Origin: Maribellus sp. CM-23
GTDB lineage: Bacteria > Bacteroidota > Bacteroidia > Bacteroidales > Prolixibacteraceae
Length of the DNA: 64,000 bases
Reading direction: 5' to 3'
Assembly (NCBI RefSeq): GCF_021354595.1
Contig: NZ_JADWYJ010000003.1
Coordinates: forward strand, 248,001 to 312,000
Made by a program: the position numbers and the translations under genes. Every line of letters begins with the position of its first letter. The first letter of the stretch is position 1. The notes under the pieces are model-generated. The model saw nothing but the letters and a program-made list of their open reading frames with translations, made no database searches and had not been told where the DNA came from. Positions 37,620-46,873 of this stretch are shown here, piece after piece.

Positions 37620-39524
37620 TTAGTTGTACCACTGCTCAACAGCGGCAATATTCATTTCGTTTTCAATGTTTTTCGACGCCGGAGTATAAAGGAAATCCAA
37701 TTCTTTGGCGAATTGTTCAACCACTTGTCCGCGTACCATTTTCATAGTGGCATTCAGCATTTTGTTATCGGCAGTGAATGAATACGGAAGAACAGCAACG
37801 GTGGCCGGCAACCAACGCTCGGGGAACATGCCTTCGTACTTGCCGCCTTTTTTGTATTCATTTAGTTCACTTTGAATAATTTGAATCGCTTCTTTATGCC
37901 CCTCCGGAGTTCCTTTTTCGATGTTGCGGTTTTTTAACTCACGGTTGATGGCTTCAATGTCGGGTACAACCATTCCAACAGTGTAAGGATTTTGGTTGTT
38001 GTAAAGCATAACCTGCTGAATGTAGGGCGACTGGTCAACAATAGCCTCTTCAATGCCCTCGGGGCTGTATTTTTCGCCATCGTTACTGATCAGAAGACTT
38101 TTAAACCGGCCAAGAACATATAGGAAGTTATCTTTTCCCATGTAGCCCATGTCTCCGGTATGCAACCAGCCATTTTTTAAGGTCTCGGCGGTGGCGGTAG
38201 GATTGTTCCAATAGCCAAGCATAACGTTGTCGCCTTTCACGCAAATTTCGCCTTTTTGTCCAATGGGAAGTTCAACGCCTTCGTCATCCACAATTTTTAG
38301 CTCCAGGTTTTTAACCAGCTTCCCTGACGACCCGAATTTTACATCCTTCGGAATGTTCGATGAAATAACAGGGGCAGCTTCAGTAAGGCCGTATCCCTGG
38401 CAAATAGGCATTCCTATGGCATAGAAGTACCTCTGCAGTTCCACATCGAGAAGGGCGCCTCCACCGATAAAGAATTTCATGTTTCCGCCAAACCCGTCTT
38501 TAATTTTTGAGAACAGAATCTGATCGAAAATCCAGTAAAGCGGTTTTAAAAAGAAGCGGAAGCCTTTGCCGCGGTTGTTGCCGTATCCGTTATGGGCGTA
38601 GGCAACTTTTAGCGCAAAGTTGTACAGTTTAAACAGTCCTTCTCCTTTTTTACGAATGCCAGCTTCAATGTTTTTTCTGAAAGTTTTGGAATATGCCGGA
38701 ACGCTCATCATTAGCGTCGGTTTTATTTCCTGAATATTTTTTGGAATGTTTTTCAGTGTTTCAAGCGGTGTGTTACCTACTTCCACCGAGGCAATACTGG
38801 CTCCTTTGTACATAAATACATACAAACAGGTGGTATGCGCAAAAGCATGGTCCCATGGCAAAATAGCCAATGTAATCCAGTCTTGTTTCAGGTCGAGCAG
38901 TGAGTTCGATTGCACTACATTTGCCGCATAATTCAGGTGAGAAAGCATGATGCCTTTAGGGTCGGCAGTAGTTCCCGAGGTATAGGAGATATTTGCCACG
39001 TCGTCGGGCTGAATGCCTTTCCAGGTGGCTTCTACCTGTTGCGGGTTTTCTTTTCTGAATTTTGCCCCGGCACTCATTATCTCGCTGTAATCAATTTCCT
39101 GTTCTCCCGGATTTTCTTTTCCATCCAGGTAAACAATTTTTTGAAGATCAGGAAGCTCGTTACGAATATCTTCTACTTTGATTTGGTGTTGCTTTGAAAC
39201 AAAAATATACTTGCTTCCACTGTGTTTTAATCGGAAAGTAAGTTCATTTTCCTGCAAACGAACGGAAAGCGGAACATTAATTCCACCTGCATACAACATT
39301 CCAAGTTCACTGATGATCCAGTCGTTACGGCCATCGGCAAGCAAGGCAGCGCGGTCGCCTTTTTGAAAACCCATTTGAATCAGCCCGGCAGCCAGGTCCA
39401 AAACTTTATCATGGGTTTCTTTGTAAGTGGTTCCTTCGTATTTACCGTTTTTCTTTTCCCATAGGTAAATATTGTCGGGATAATTAGCGACAGCAGTCTC
39501 AAAAAGTTCAATGATGGTCTTCAT
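37620..39524 (-). CDS. Long-chain acyl-CoA synthetase (AMP-forming)
   Basis: The 634-residue product shows the adenylate-forming enzyme motifs: ISYTSGTTADPKGIMLSH (ATP-binding P-loop, about residue 180), GYGLTEAAPVIS (A5 motif), and GWLHTGDMGYMGKDNFLYVLGR with the hinge before the C-terminal lid domain. Sequence and length match the FadD15-type long-chain fatty acid-CoA ligases; it activates fatty acids through an acyl-AMP at the inner membrane face. It is transcribed alone, with a galM terminator on one side and tmRNA on the other; a minus-strand TATTTTTG lies at 39555-39562. Confidence 0.9.
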   Translation of the reverse strand: MKTIIELFETAVANYPDNIYLWEKKNGKYEGTTYKETHDKVLDLAAGLIQMGFQKGDRAALLADGRNDWIISELGMLYAGGINVPLSVRLQENELTFRLKHSGSKYIFVSKQHQIKVEDIRNELPDLQKIVYLDGKENPGEQEIDYSEIMSAGAKFRKENPQQVEATWKGIQPDDVANISYTSGTTADPKGIMLSHLNYAANVVQSNSLLDLKQDWITLAILPWDHAFAHTTCLYVFMYKGASIASVEVGNTPLETLKNIPKNIQEIKPTLMMSVPAYSKTFRKNIEAGIRKKGEGLFKLYNFALKVAYAHNGYGNNRGKGFRFFLKPLYWIFDQILFSKIKDGFGGNMKFFIGGGALLDVELQRYFYAIGMPICQGYGLTEAAPVISSNIPKDVKFGSSGKLVKNLELKIVDDEGVELPIGQKGEICVKGDNVMLGYWNNPTATAETLKNGWLHTGDMGYMGKDNFLYVLGRFKSLLISNDGEKYSPEGIEEAIVDQSPYIQQVMLYNNQNPYTVGMVVPDIEAINRELKNRNIEKGTPEGHKEAIQIIQSELNEYKKGGKYEGMFPERWLPATVAVLPYSFTADNKMLNATMKMVRGQVVEQFAKELDFLYTPASKNIENEMNIAAVEQWYN

Positions 39525-39554
39525 AACGTTGGACAGTTTTTAGTTCACGGAAGT

Positions 39555-39562
39555 CAAAAATA
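39555..39562 (-). promoter_or_regulatory. Candidate -7 element of the acyl-CoA ligase gene
   Basis: Minus-strand TATTTTTG fits TAnnTTTG and lies 30 bases before the ATG at 39524. No clear -33 element is seen. Confidence 0.4.
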
Positions 39563-39597
39563 GAAAAAATGTCTTTCCATAAAAGGGTATAAAAGAA

Positions 39598-39617
39598 AAA
39601 TGCCCTTTCGGGCATTT
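39598..39617 (-). terminator. Terminator after galM
   Basis: An 8-pair stem (AAATGCCC with GGGCATTT, loop TTTC) sits directly after the galM stop, with an A-rich stretch to its left that gives a U-rich tail on the minus strand. Confidence 0.8.
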
Positions 39618-39618
39618 C

Positions 39619-40659
39619 CTATTCAGTGATAAATTTATAAACTGTCTTTTCGTCGTAAAGTTCTCCGGGCTTGAGTAACACCGTAGGAAACCTGGAATGA
39701 TGAACCGAATCCGGATAGTGTTGGGTCTCCAGGGCAACTCCTGAGAAACTACCGAATTTCTTTTTCCCGTTGATGGTTAATTCCGGATTCCAGTAGCCTG
39801 TGTAAAGCTGCATACCGGGCTGTGTGGTGTAAATTTCCACTTTTCTAAAACTGTTGTTTTCGCTTAAGCAGCCAATATAATTTAGTTCTCCATCCTGATC
39901 GTCAAATACAAAATTATCATCATAGCCCATTTCAAGGCCGGCTGCGTTTAGCTTCTTGGGAGTGTTGAAATCATAGGCAGTTCCAATTACCGGTACAATC
40001 TTTCCTGTCGGAATCTGCTCAATCATTTCAGTCATAGCTGTAGCAGTGAGCTCCAATTCGTGGTTCAATATGTTTTCCCTGAAGCCCGTAAGATTAAAAT
40101 AAGTATGGTTGGTTAAGTTTACCACAGTGGTTTTATCGGTTTCAGCATAATACTGAATACCCAGTTCGTTTTGTTCGTTTAGGGTGTAAATGCAGGTCAC
40201 TTTCAGATTGCCCGGATAATTTTCTTCACCATCGGGGCTTAAATAGGTGAGCTTTACGCCTACCTGCGATTTTTCATCAATTACTTCGGCGTCAAAAAGC
40301 CGGCGGTCAAAGCCAACAGCTCCTCCGTGTAAATGGTTAGGGCCATTGTTGACAGCCAGTTCATAGGTTGTCCCTTCAATTTCGAGATGCCCGTTTGCAA
40401 TTCGGTTACCACATCTTCCAATAATGGCTCCAAAATAAGGGTAGCTGCTCAGATATTCATCACTTAAATATGTTTCAAGATCGTCGAATCCGCAAACAAT
40501 ATTTTCTATACTGCCATTTCTGTTGGGCATGTCTATGGAGGTAATTATGCCACCATAGTTGGTTATTTTAATGGTAATTGAATTATTCTCAAGTGTAAAA
40601 AGAAGCACTTCGGTTCCATTGTTCAGGTTCCCAAATTTAGTTGTTGTAATCTTCATCAT
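39619..40659 (-). CDS. galM: Aldose 1-epimerase (galactose mutarotase)
   Basis: The 346-residue product has the GalM motifs: ITNYGGIITSIDMPNR, IGRCGNRIANGHL, NNGPNHLHGGAVGFDRRLF with the catalytic-site His, NLTNHTYFNLTG with the second His, and a C-terminal ALETQHYPDSVHH carrying the catalytic Glu. It interconverts alpha and beta galactose in the cytoplasm (no signal is seen). It is divergent from a GntR-type regulator and galK, and is thus part of the galactose module. Two adjacent ATGs make the start uncertain by one codon. Confidence 0.92.
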   Translation of the reverse strand: MMKITTTKFGNLNNGTEVLLFTLENNSITIKITNYGGIITSIDMPNRNGSIENIVCGFDDLETYLSDEYLSSYPYFGAIIGRCGNRIANGHLEIEGTTYELAVNNGPNHLHGGAVGFDRRLFDAEVIDEKSQVGVKLTYLSPDGEENYPGNLKVTCIYTLNEQNELGIQYYAETDKTTVVNLTNHTYFNLTGFRENILNHELELTATAMTEMIEQIPTGKIVPVIGTAYDFNTPKKLNAAGLEMGYDDNFVFDDQDGELNYIGCLSENNSFRKVEIYTTQPGMQLYTGYWNPELTINGKKKFGSFSGVALETQHYPDSVHHSRFPTVLLKPGELYDEKTVYKFITE

Positions 40660-40742
40660 TTATAAGGTTTTAACCGGAATAAATATATTCGTTTTGTATT
40701 GATAGAAATGTTAATTGACAAATTTGCAAAAAAAGCTTTTTA

Positions 40743-40802
40743 ACTGGTAGGTACTGGTAGTGTTTTAAAGCATGTTTTTATACAGAAAAACTTCTATTTT
40801 TG
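40743..40802. promoter_or_regulatory. Divergent galM/regulator control region with direct repeats
   Basis: Two copies of ACTGGTAG (40743-40750 and 40753-40760) are exactly 10 bases apart, one helical turn, in the spacer between galM and the GntR-type gene; they are a candidate operator. TATTTTTG at 40795-40802 fits the -7 element TAnnTTTG for the + strand gene, 20 bases before its ATG. Confidence 0.4.
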
Positions 40803-40821
40803 CATTTCATAATTATAACCA

Positions 40822-41829
40822 ATGGCTAGCAAACGTATTATTCGAATCGATTCCCGTTCGTCACGGCCGAAATACCGGCAGATTATTGATTCTATATACC
40901 AGGCCATTGAGAAGCGTTTAATCAAAAAGGGAGATAAAGTTCCCTCCATCAATGAAATATGCGCCGATTTTAACCTGAGCCGCGATACGGTTTTGGTCGC
41001 TTTCAACGAGTTAAAGGCCAAAGGGATTATACGTAGTCAGCCGGGAAAGGGGTATTATGTGGCCACCACTGAGGTACAGATTGAGGAAAAGGTATTTGTT
41101 CTTTTTGATGAATTAAATGCGTTTAAGGAAGACCTTTATAATTCCTTGTTTAATACGCTGAAAGGACGGGCCACCGTAGAAGTATATTTCCATCATTTTA
41201 ATTACAAGGTTTTTAAAAACCTGATCGCAGAATGTATCGGAAATTATACTTCCTACATTATTATGCCGGCTACTTTCGACAATATAAGTCATCTTATTTC
41301 AAAGCTTCCGGCTGACAAGGTTTACATTCTTGACCGTTTAAAAAAGGACTTGAAAAATTACCCTGTGGTTTACCAGGATTTTGAACAGGATTTGTACGAT
41401 TCCATGGTGGAGGGTAGCGCTTTACTGAAAAAGTACCGGAAGCTGATCTTTGTAAATCCGGGAGGAAAAGAACCGGCGGAGCGCGTTGCCGGCTTTGTGA
41501 AATACTGCACCGAGCGGAACATTGAACACGAAGTAATTAAATCGTTGACAGGTGTAAACCCATCTATGTACGAAGCCTATTTTTTGATTTCGGACCGCGA
41601 CGTGGTGGAAATGGTAAAAATGGCCAAGAAATATAAATATAAACTGGGAAAACGGTTTGGGATTGTTTCGTTCAACGATACTACGCTGAAAGAAGTGGTG
41701 GCAGGAGGAATTACTACGATCTCTACTGATTTTAATGAAATGGGGAAGACCCTGGCACAGATGGTACTGACAAAAAGAACAGGACAGGTTCGTAATCCGG
41801 CGAAACTGATAGTCAGGCATAGTTTGTAA
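40822..41829 (+). CDS. GntR-family regulator with LacI-like sensor domain
   Basis: The 335-residue product has an N-terminal winged helix (residues 12-75; PKYRQIIDSIYQAIEKRLIK, VPSINEICADFNLSRDTV, IIRSQPGKGYYV) followed by a periplasmic-binding-protein-like ligand domain (residues 90-330; YIIMPATFD, VYILDRL, FGIVSFNDT, GITTISTDF). This architecture is common for Bacteroidetes sugar repressors. Being divergent from galM and 65 bases ahead of galK, it most likely senses galactose or a related sugar and controls both sides. Confidence 0.88.
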   Translation: MASKRIIRIDSRSSRPKYRQIIDSIYQAIEKRLIKKGDKVPSINEICADFNLSRDTVLVAFNELKAKGIIRSQPGKGYYVATTEVQIEEKVFVLFDELNAFKEDLYNSLFNTLKGRATVEVYFHHFNYKVFKNLIAECIGNYTSYIIMPATFDNISHLISKLPADKVYILDRLKKDLKNYPVVYQDFEQDLYDSMVEGSALLKKYRKLIFVNPGGKEPAERVAGFVKYCTERNIEHEVIKSLTGVNPSMYEAYFLISDRDVVEMVKMAKKYKYKLGKRFGIVSFNDTTLKEVVAGGITTISTDFNEMGKTLAQMVLTKRTGQVRNPAKLIVRHSL

Positions 41830-41894
41830 GTTGAATGAGAGGAAATTGAATAGAGAGAAAAAGAAAATCAATAAGGATAATTAACAAAAAAATT

Positions 41895-43184
41895 ATGGCA
41901 AACATTAGCACGTTATTGGAAAAGATCAACGGGGGAAATAATCCTGTATTTCAGGAACTGTACGGAATCGATTCCAAGGTATTGAAAGAACAGGCCGACA
42001 GATATGCGGCCTTGATGAATGAATTTGTTAAAACATACGGAACGGAAGATCTGACTTTGTTTAGTTCGCCCGGTCGTACCGAAATTGGAGGTAACCATAC
42101 CGACCACAATTACGGACGGGTTTTGGCCGGCGCGGTAAACCTTGATAACATTGCAGTGGCTGCGGTAAACGGAAGTGATACCATCCGTATCAAATCGGCA
42201 GGTTATCCCGAATTCCAGGTAGATCTTTCTGATTTAAGCATCGACGAATCAAAATTCTATACTTCAGGCGCACTGGTAAAAGGTATTTGTGCCAAAATGA
42301 AAAAGAACGGCTACGCAATCGGTGGTTTCGACGCTTGTATTGAAGGCCGTGTTCCCAAAGGTTCCGGGCTAAGTTCATCGGCTTCGTTCGAAGTTTTAAT
42401 TGGTGCCATTATCAACGAGCTGTTTAACGACGGGAAAATGTCGGCAGTGGAGAATGCAATCATCGGCCAGTGGTCAGAAAATAATTACTTCGGAAAACCT
42501 TGTGGTTTGATGGACCAAACGGCGTGTTCGGTAGGTGGTTTAATCACCATCGATTTTGAAGATCCGGCCAACCCGATAGTAAAGGAAGTTGATTTTGATT
42601 TTGTTTCTACCGGGTTTGCATTGGTAATTACCGATGTGGGCGGCGGCCATGACGATCCGGCTTCGCAGGCAGAATATGCTTCGCTTCCAACCGAGATGAA
42701 ATCGGTGGCAGCAGAGCTGGGAGCCAAAGTGTTGAGAGAAGTTACGCTGGAACAGATTGTCGAAAAAATGCCTGAGATCCGCAAGAAAACGGGTGACCGT
42801 GCTCTTTTGCGTGCTTACCACTTTCAGGGAGATAACCAACGCGTGGTGGATCAGGTTGCGGCACTAGAAAACAATGATTTTCAGTCGTTCCTGAAAATGG
42901 TGGTTGAATCGGGTTATAGTTCCTACATGTACAACCAGAATATTTTTGACGTGGTACATAAAGATGAGCAGGTAGTTTCTTTGGCACTGGCATTAAGCGA
43001 AATGATACTTAAAGGATCGGGTGCGTGGCGTGTTCACGGAGGTGGTTTTGGAGGTACTATCCAGGCATTTGTTCCGCAAGACAAACTGGACGAATATGTA
43101 AAAACGTTGGAACATGTTTACGGAGAAGGCGCTTGCCACAAGCTGTTTATTCGTTCAAAAGGATCGGTAAAACTTGACCTTTAA
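41895..43184 (+). CDS. galK: Galactokinase
   Basis: The 429-residue GHMP kinase has the galactokinase signature SSPGRTEIGGNHTDHNYGRV (residues 56-75), the ATP-binding motif VPKGSGLSSSASFE (about 154-167), CGLMDQTACSVGG with the catalytic Asp, and the C-terminal WRVHGGGFGGTIQ motif. It phosphorylates galactose at C1 as the first Leloir step. It is somewhat longer than E. coli GalK (382) through an N-terminal extension of about 35 residues. GalT and GalE are not in the window. Confidence 0.93.
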   Translation: MANISTLLEKINGGNNPVFQELYGIDSKVLKEQADRYAALMNEFVKTYGTEDLTLFSSPGRTEIGGNHTDHNYGRVLAGAVNLDNIAVAAVNGSDTIRIKSAGYPEFQVDLSDLSIDESKFYTSGALVKGICAKMKKNGYAIGGFDACIEGRVPKGSGLSSSASFEVLIGAIINELFNDGKMSAVENAIIGQWSENNYFGKPCGLMDQTACSVGGLITIDFEDPANPIVKEVDFDFVSTGFALVITDVGGGHDDPASQAEYASLPTEMKSVAAELGAKVLREVTLEQIVEKMPEIRKKTGDRALLRAYHFQGDNQRVVDQVAALENNDFQSFLKMVVESGYSSYMYNQNIFDVVHKDEQVVSLALALSEMILKGSGAWRVHGGGFGGTIQAFVPQDKLDEYVKTLEHVYGEGACHKLFIRSKGSVKLDL

Positions 43185-43587
43185 AATGTTTTATTGAAAA
43201 CAAAAGGAGAATTACTGGTGTAGCTAAGAAGAGGATTTCACCACATTCGAAAATGCAGAGGGTGGTTAAAAGTCAATAGCAGTGCTACAACGACGTGAAA
43301 AAAAACAGTTGAAAAGTACGATGATTCGAATGTTATTTTAACTTTGGGGGCGAAAGACGATTTCGGTTCCTTTTGAGGATTATCGAGGTTGTTTTTCGAC
43401 CTAAATTGACTAAAGCATATTTTACATGACTTTCGATTTACAAGACCAACCTTACCCAATGTGTTTCCTGCAAACAGTGAAGGCGTTTTGTTATTATGCT
43501 GCGTTGGTTTATTCTCCCGGATATTTTCAAGTTAAAATTCAAGTATATAATAAGAATCTATAACTACTTAAATCAATTTCATTTATT
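43185..43587 (+). other. 400-base gap upstream of the sugar transporter
   Basis: No gene is visible. TAACTTTG at 43339-43346 fits the -7 element and could start a transcript with a leader of about 240 bases for the MFS gene. No terminator hairpin of note follows galK, so read-through into the transporter is also possible. Confidence 0.4.
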
Positions 43588-44877
43588 ATGGAGACTAAAA
43601 AGCAAAATTTTGCATTGCCGATTTTTATGATGATCCTGCTTTTCGGTATGATCGCATTCGTAACGAATTTGGCAGCGCCAATGGGTATTGTATTGAAAGA
43701 CCAATTTGGTGCGACCAACTTTCAGGGATTGTTAGGAAACATGGCAAACTTTATTGCCTATGCTGTAATGGGGATTCCCGGTGGTATTCTGTTGCAACGT
43801 GTTGGCTATAAGAAAACTGCTCTAATCGCTATTGCCGTAGGTTTTATTGGTATCGGCATTCAATACCTTTCAGGGTATGCCAGCCAGTCTTCTGCTTTTA
43901 CTGTATATCTTTTGGGTGCTTTTGTAGCAGGTTTTTCAATGTGTCTGTTGAATATTGTTGTAAACCCAATGTTGAATACATTAGGCGGTGGCGGTAACAA
44001 AGGAAACCAGCTTATTCAGGTGGGTGGATCATTCAACTCAGTAATGGCTACTTTCACTCCTACTTTTGTAGGTATCCTGATTGGCGAAGCTACCAAAGCT
44101 CAGATTACTGACGTATTCCCGCTTATGTACAGCGCAATGGGAGTTTTTGCAGTTATCTTCTTTGTATTGATGGCCGTACGTATTCCAGAACCTCATGCTG
44201 AACAAGCAACTGAAAAACTGGGTGATTTAATGAGCGGTGCATTGAAATTCCGCCATTTTGTTTTAGGTGCCGTTGCCATTTTTGTATACGTAGGTGTTGA
44301 GGTTGGTACTCCAGGTGTTTTAAACCTGTGGCTTTCTGATAGCCCCGTAGGTAAAACAACTGCTGGATTTGTGGCTGGTACTTACTGGTTGCTAATGTTG
44401 GCCGGCCGTTTGGTTGGTGCTTCTGTTGGTAGCAAAGTGTCAAGTAAAATCATGTTGGGTGTTACTTCTTTCGTAGGCTTGATTTTCATCCTTGGTGCTA
44501 TATTGGCGCCCACTTCAATTGAAGTTTCATTGCCTCTTTTCCAAAGGTCGGCTTCAGGTGCACTGTCTTTCGGATTGGCTGAAGTTCCGATCAACGCAAT
44601 GTTCATTGTTTTGGTAGGTCTTTCTACTTCTATTATGTGGGGAAGTATCTTTAACCTGGCTGTTGAAGGTTTGGGTAGATATACAGCTGCTGCTTCGGGT
44701 ATTTTTATGGTATTGGTTTGTGGTGGAGGAATCCTTCCTGCTATCCAGGGTAAAGTAGCCGACATTGCAGGTTATATCCCAAGTTACTGGGTAATCTTTA
44801 TTGGTTTGGCTTACTTGCTGTATTACGCACTAATCGGTAGTAAAGTTCACCGTAGAGCTGACGACTTAGTTATCTAA
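43588..44877 (+). CDS. MFS sugar transporter (FucP/GluP-like)
   Basis: The 429-residue product is a twelve-helix permease. Helix 1 with LAAPMGIVLKDQFG, YAVMGIPGGILLQRVGYKKTAL (MFS loop 2-3), LNIVVNPMLNTLGGG and a mid-protein loop resemble the fucose/glucose-galactose:H+ symporter (FHS) group common in Bacteroidetes. Next to galK and galM it most likely imports galactose or a related hexose by proton symport. A strong terminator follows at 44936, so the downstream SSS gene has its own promoter. Confidence 0.85.
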   Translation: METKKQNFALPIFMMILLFGMIAFVTNLAAPMGIVLKDQFGATNFQGLLGNMANFIAYAVMGIPGGILLQRVGYKKTALIAIAVGFIGIGIQYLSGYASQSSAFTVYLLGAFVAGFSMCLLNIVVNPMLNTLGGGGNKGNQLIQVGGSFNSVMATFTPTFVGILIGEATKAQITDVFPLMYSAMGVFAVIFFVLMAVRIPEPHAEQATEKLGDLMSGALKFRHFVLGAVAIFVYVGVEVGTPGVLNLWLSDSPVGKTTAGFVAGTYWLLMLAGRLVGASVGSKVSSKIMLGVTSFVGLIFILGAILAPTSIEVSLPLFQRSASGALSFGLAEVPINAMFIVLVGLSTSIMWGSIFNLAVEGLGRYTAAASGIFMVLVCGGGILPAIQGKVADIAGYIPSYWVIFIGLAYLLYYALIGSKVHRRADDLVI

Positions 44878-44935
44878 GAAAATATAAAACTGATCTTGTA
44901 AAAGATTAGTTCGATCAATTCGGAATTATCCGATG

Positions 44936-44969
44936 AGCCATTTTGTCTTACGACAGAATGGCTTTTTTT
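44936..44969 (+). terminator. Terminator after the MFS sugar transporter
   Basis: A 12-pair stem (AGCCATTTTGTC with GACAGAATGGCT, one G-T pair, loop TTAC) is followed by a run of seven T, a canonical intrinsic terminator. Confidence 0.88.
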
Positions 44970-45120
44970 ATTTTTGCAGCTAGGCGTTTGCTCGGTTTTT
45001 ATCAGGGTGAAAATTACTGTTTTAGGATGATGATTATTTATAAAAACGATGTTTTGTTTTAATAAATAAAAGTTATTTTTACGCTTAATAAAACTAAATT
45101 CAAACCATAAACGTGAAAGT

Positions 45121-46782
45121 ATGAGCACTCTCGACTGGATTATTCTGGGCCTTTTTTTTCTAGGGCTAATCGGTATTATTGTATGGGTTCTTCTGCAAAA
45201 AGAAAAAGATACTTCCGACTATTTCCTGGCCGGTAGAGATGCTACATGGATTGCCATTGGCGCTTCAATTTTTGCGTCAAACATTGGTTCTGAACACCTC
45301 GTAGGTTTGGCCGGTGCAGGTGCCGAAAGTGGCATGGCAATGGCCCACTGGGAAATGCATGGTTGGATGATCTTAATGCTGGGATGGTTGTTTGTCCCGT
45401 TTTATGCCCGAAGCAAAGTGTTTACCATGCCCGAGTTCCTGGAACGACGTTATAATCCGCAAGCAAGATCTTTTCTTTCTATTATTTCCATTGTAAGTTA
45501 TGTACTCACTAAAGTTGCCGTAACAGTTTACGCTGGAGGGGTGGTTTTTAAAGATGTTTTTAATATTGACTATGTTACTTTCTTTGGCTATAATATTGAC
45601 TTTTTTTGGATTAGTGCTATCGGGCTTGTGTTGCTAACCGGGCTGTATACCACATTTGGTGGAATGAAAGCCGTGCTTTATACATCGGTGCTTCAAACTC
45701 CGATTTTATTGATCGGTTCCATTGCCATTCTGGTTCTGGGGCTTATCAAAGTAGGAGGGTGGAATGAATTGATGGAAATTACCCGAGCCAATGTAACCGT
45801 TCACGGCGATGAAATGACCAGCCTGATGCGCTCGCACAACGATCCGGATTTTCCGTGGACGGGAGTTATACTTGGATCCGCAATTATTGGCTTCTGGTAT
45901 TGGTGTACCGATCAGTTTATTGTGCAACGCGTGTTGTCAGGCCGCGACATGAAACAGGCCCGACGCGGAGCCATTTTTGGTGCCTATCTGAAACTTACGC
46001 CTGTTTTTATTTTCCTGATACCGGGAATGATTGCCTATGCTTTAAATCAAAAAGGTATGATTACCCTGTCGTCGAACGATGCAGCATTTTCTACGCTCGT
46101 AACCGAATTGCTGCCCATTGGATTTAAAGGGATTGTTATCGGGGGAATTTTGGCCGCTCTAATGAGTTCGCTGGCTTCTTTGTTTAATTCATCGGCTATG
46201 TTGTTTACAATCGATTTTTATAAGAAATACAAACCCGAAGCATCGGAAAAACACTATGTGCTGGTGGGACGAATTGCTACCGTTGTTATTGTAATGCTTG
46301 GAATTCTTTGGATTCCGGTGATGAAGGGAATCGGGAAAGTGCTGTATGAATACCTGCAGGATGTTCAGTCGTTACTGGCACCGGGGATTGCGGCAGTTTT
46401 CCTGCTGGGAATACTATCCAAAAAGACAACACCGGCAGCCGGCTTGTGGGGATTGATCATCGGGTTTACGCTCGGAATGCTTCGACTGGGGCTAAATATC
46501 TTCTCCGGATCGATTGAAGAAACATCGTTTATTTATAAAATGATATTGTCGCACAACTGGCTGCATTACGAGATTTACCTGTTCTTCCTGGTAATTATTT
46601 CAATGGTTATTATCAGTTATTTTACCAAACCCAAGGATCCTCATTCCATTGTTGGGCTTACTATGGGATCGGCAACAGCAGCGCAAAGGGCCGAAACAAG
46701 AAGTTCGTATAATCATTGGGACGTAATAAATTCGGTTGTTATTATTTGCATCATACTTATTTTCTATGCCTATTTCTGGTAG
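45121..46782 (+). CDS. SSS-family sodium/sugar symporter
   Basis: The 553-residue product has about fourteen hydrophobic helices and the sodium:solute symporter motifs: YFLAGRDATWIAIGASIFASNIGSEHLVG split over residues 34-62, FLERRYNPQARSFLS, GLYTTFGGMKAVLYTSVLQT and CTDQFIVQRVLSGRD. The pattern is that of SGLT-type glucose/galactose cotransporters (vSGLT-like) with LASLFNSSAMLFTIDFY in the later core. It would import a hexose with sodium. Sodium coupling fits the sodium-type V-ATPase nearby, though that link is inference. Confidence 0.88.
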   Translation: MSTLDWIILGLFFLGLIGIIVWVLLQKEKDTSDYFLAGRDATWIAIGASIFASNIGSEHLVGLAGAGAESGMAMAHWEMHGWMILMLGWLFVPFYARSKVFTMPEFLERRYNPQARSFLSIISIVSYVLTKVAVTVYAGGVVFKDVFNIDYVTFFGYNIDFFWISAIGLVLLTGLYTTFGGMKAVLYTSVLQTPILLIGSIAILVLGLIKVGGWNELMEITRANVTVHGDEMTSLMRSHNDPDFPWTGVILGSAIIGFWYWCTDQFIVQRVLSGRDMKQARRGAIFGAYLKLTPVFIFLIPGMIAYALNQKGMITLSSNDAAFSTLVTELLPIGFKGIVIGGILAALMSSLASLFNSSAMLFTIDFYKKYKPEASEKHYVLVGRIATVVIVMLGILWIPVMKGIGKVLYEYLQDVQSLLAPGIAAVFLLGILSKKTTPAAGLWGLIIGFTLGMLRLGLNIFSGSIEETSFIYKMILSHNWLHYEIYLFFLVIISMVIISYFTKPKDPHSIVGLTMGSATAAQRAETRSSYNHWDVINSVVIICIILIFYAYFW

Positions 46783-46806
46783 AAATTAAGTGGTAAATTA
46801 ATTGGG

Positions 46807-46846
46807 AAAGTAGCTGTTTGCTTAAGGCAGACAGCTACTTTTTTTT
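46807..46846 (+). terminator. Terminator after the SSS symporter gene
   Basis: A stem AAAGTAGCTGTTTGC paired with GGCAGACAGCTACTTT-type sequence (16 bases, small loop) is followed by a run of eight T, 25 bases after the stop codon. Confidence 0.88.
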
Positions 46847-46873
46847 AAATTCGCCTTTCTATACTGAAGTAAT

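Noticed and set aside
44874-45128. 84-codon minus-strand frame
   Set aside because: It covers the terminator and promoter region between two transporter genes, with no supporting motif.
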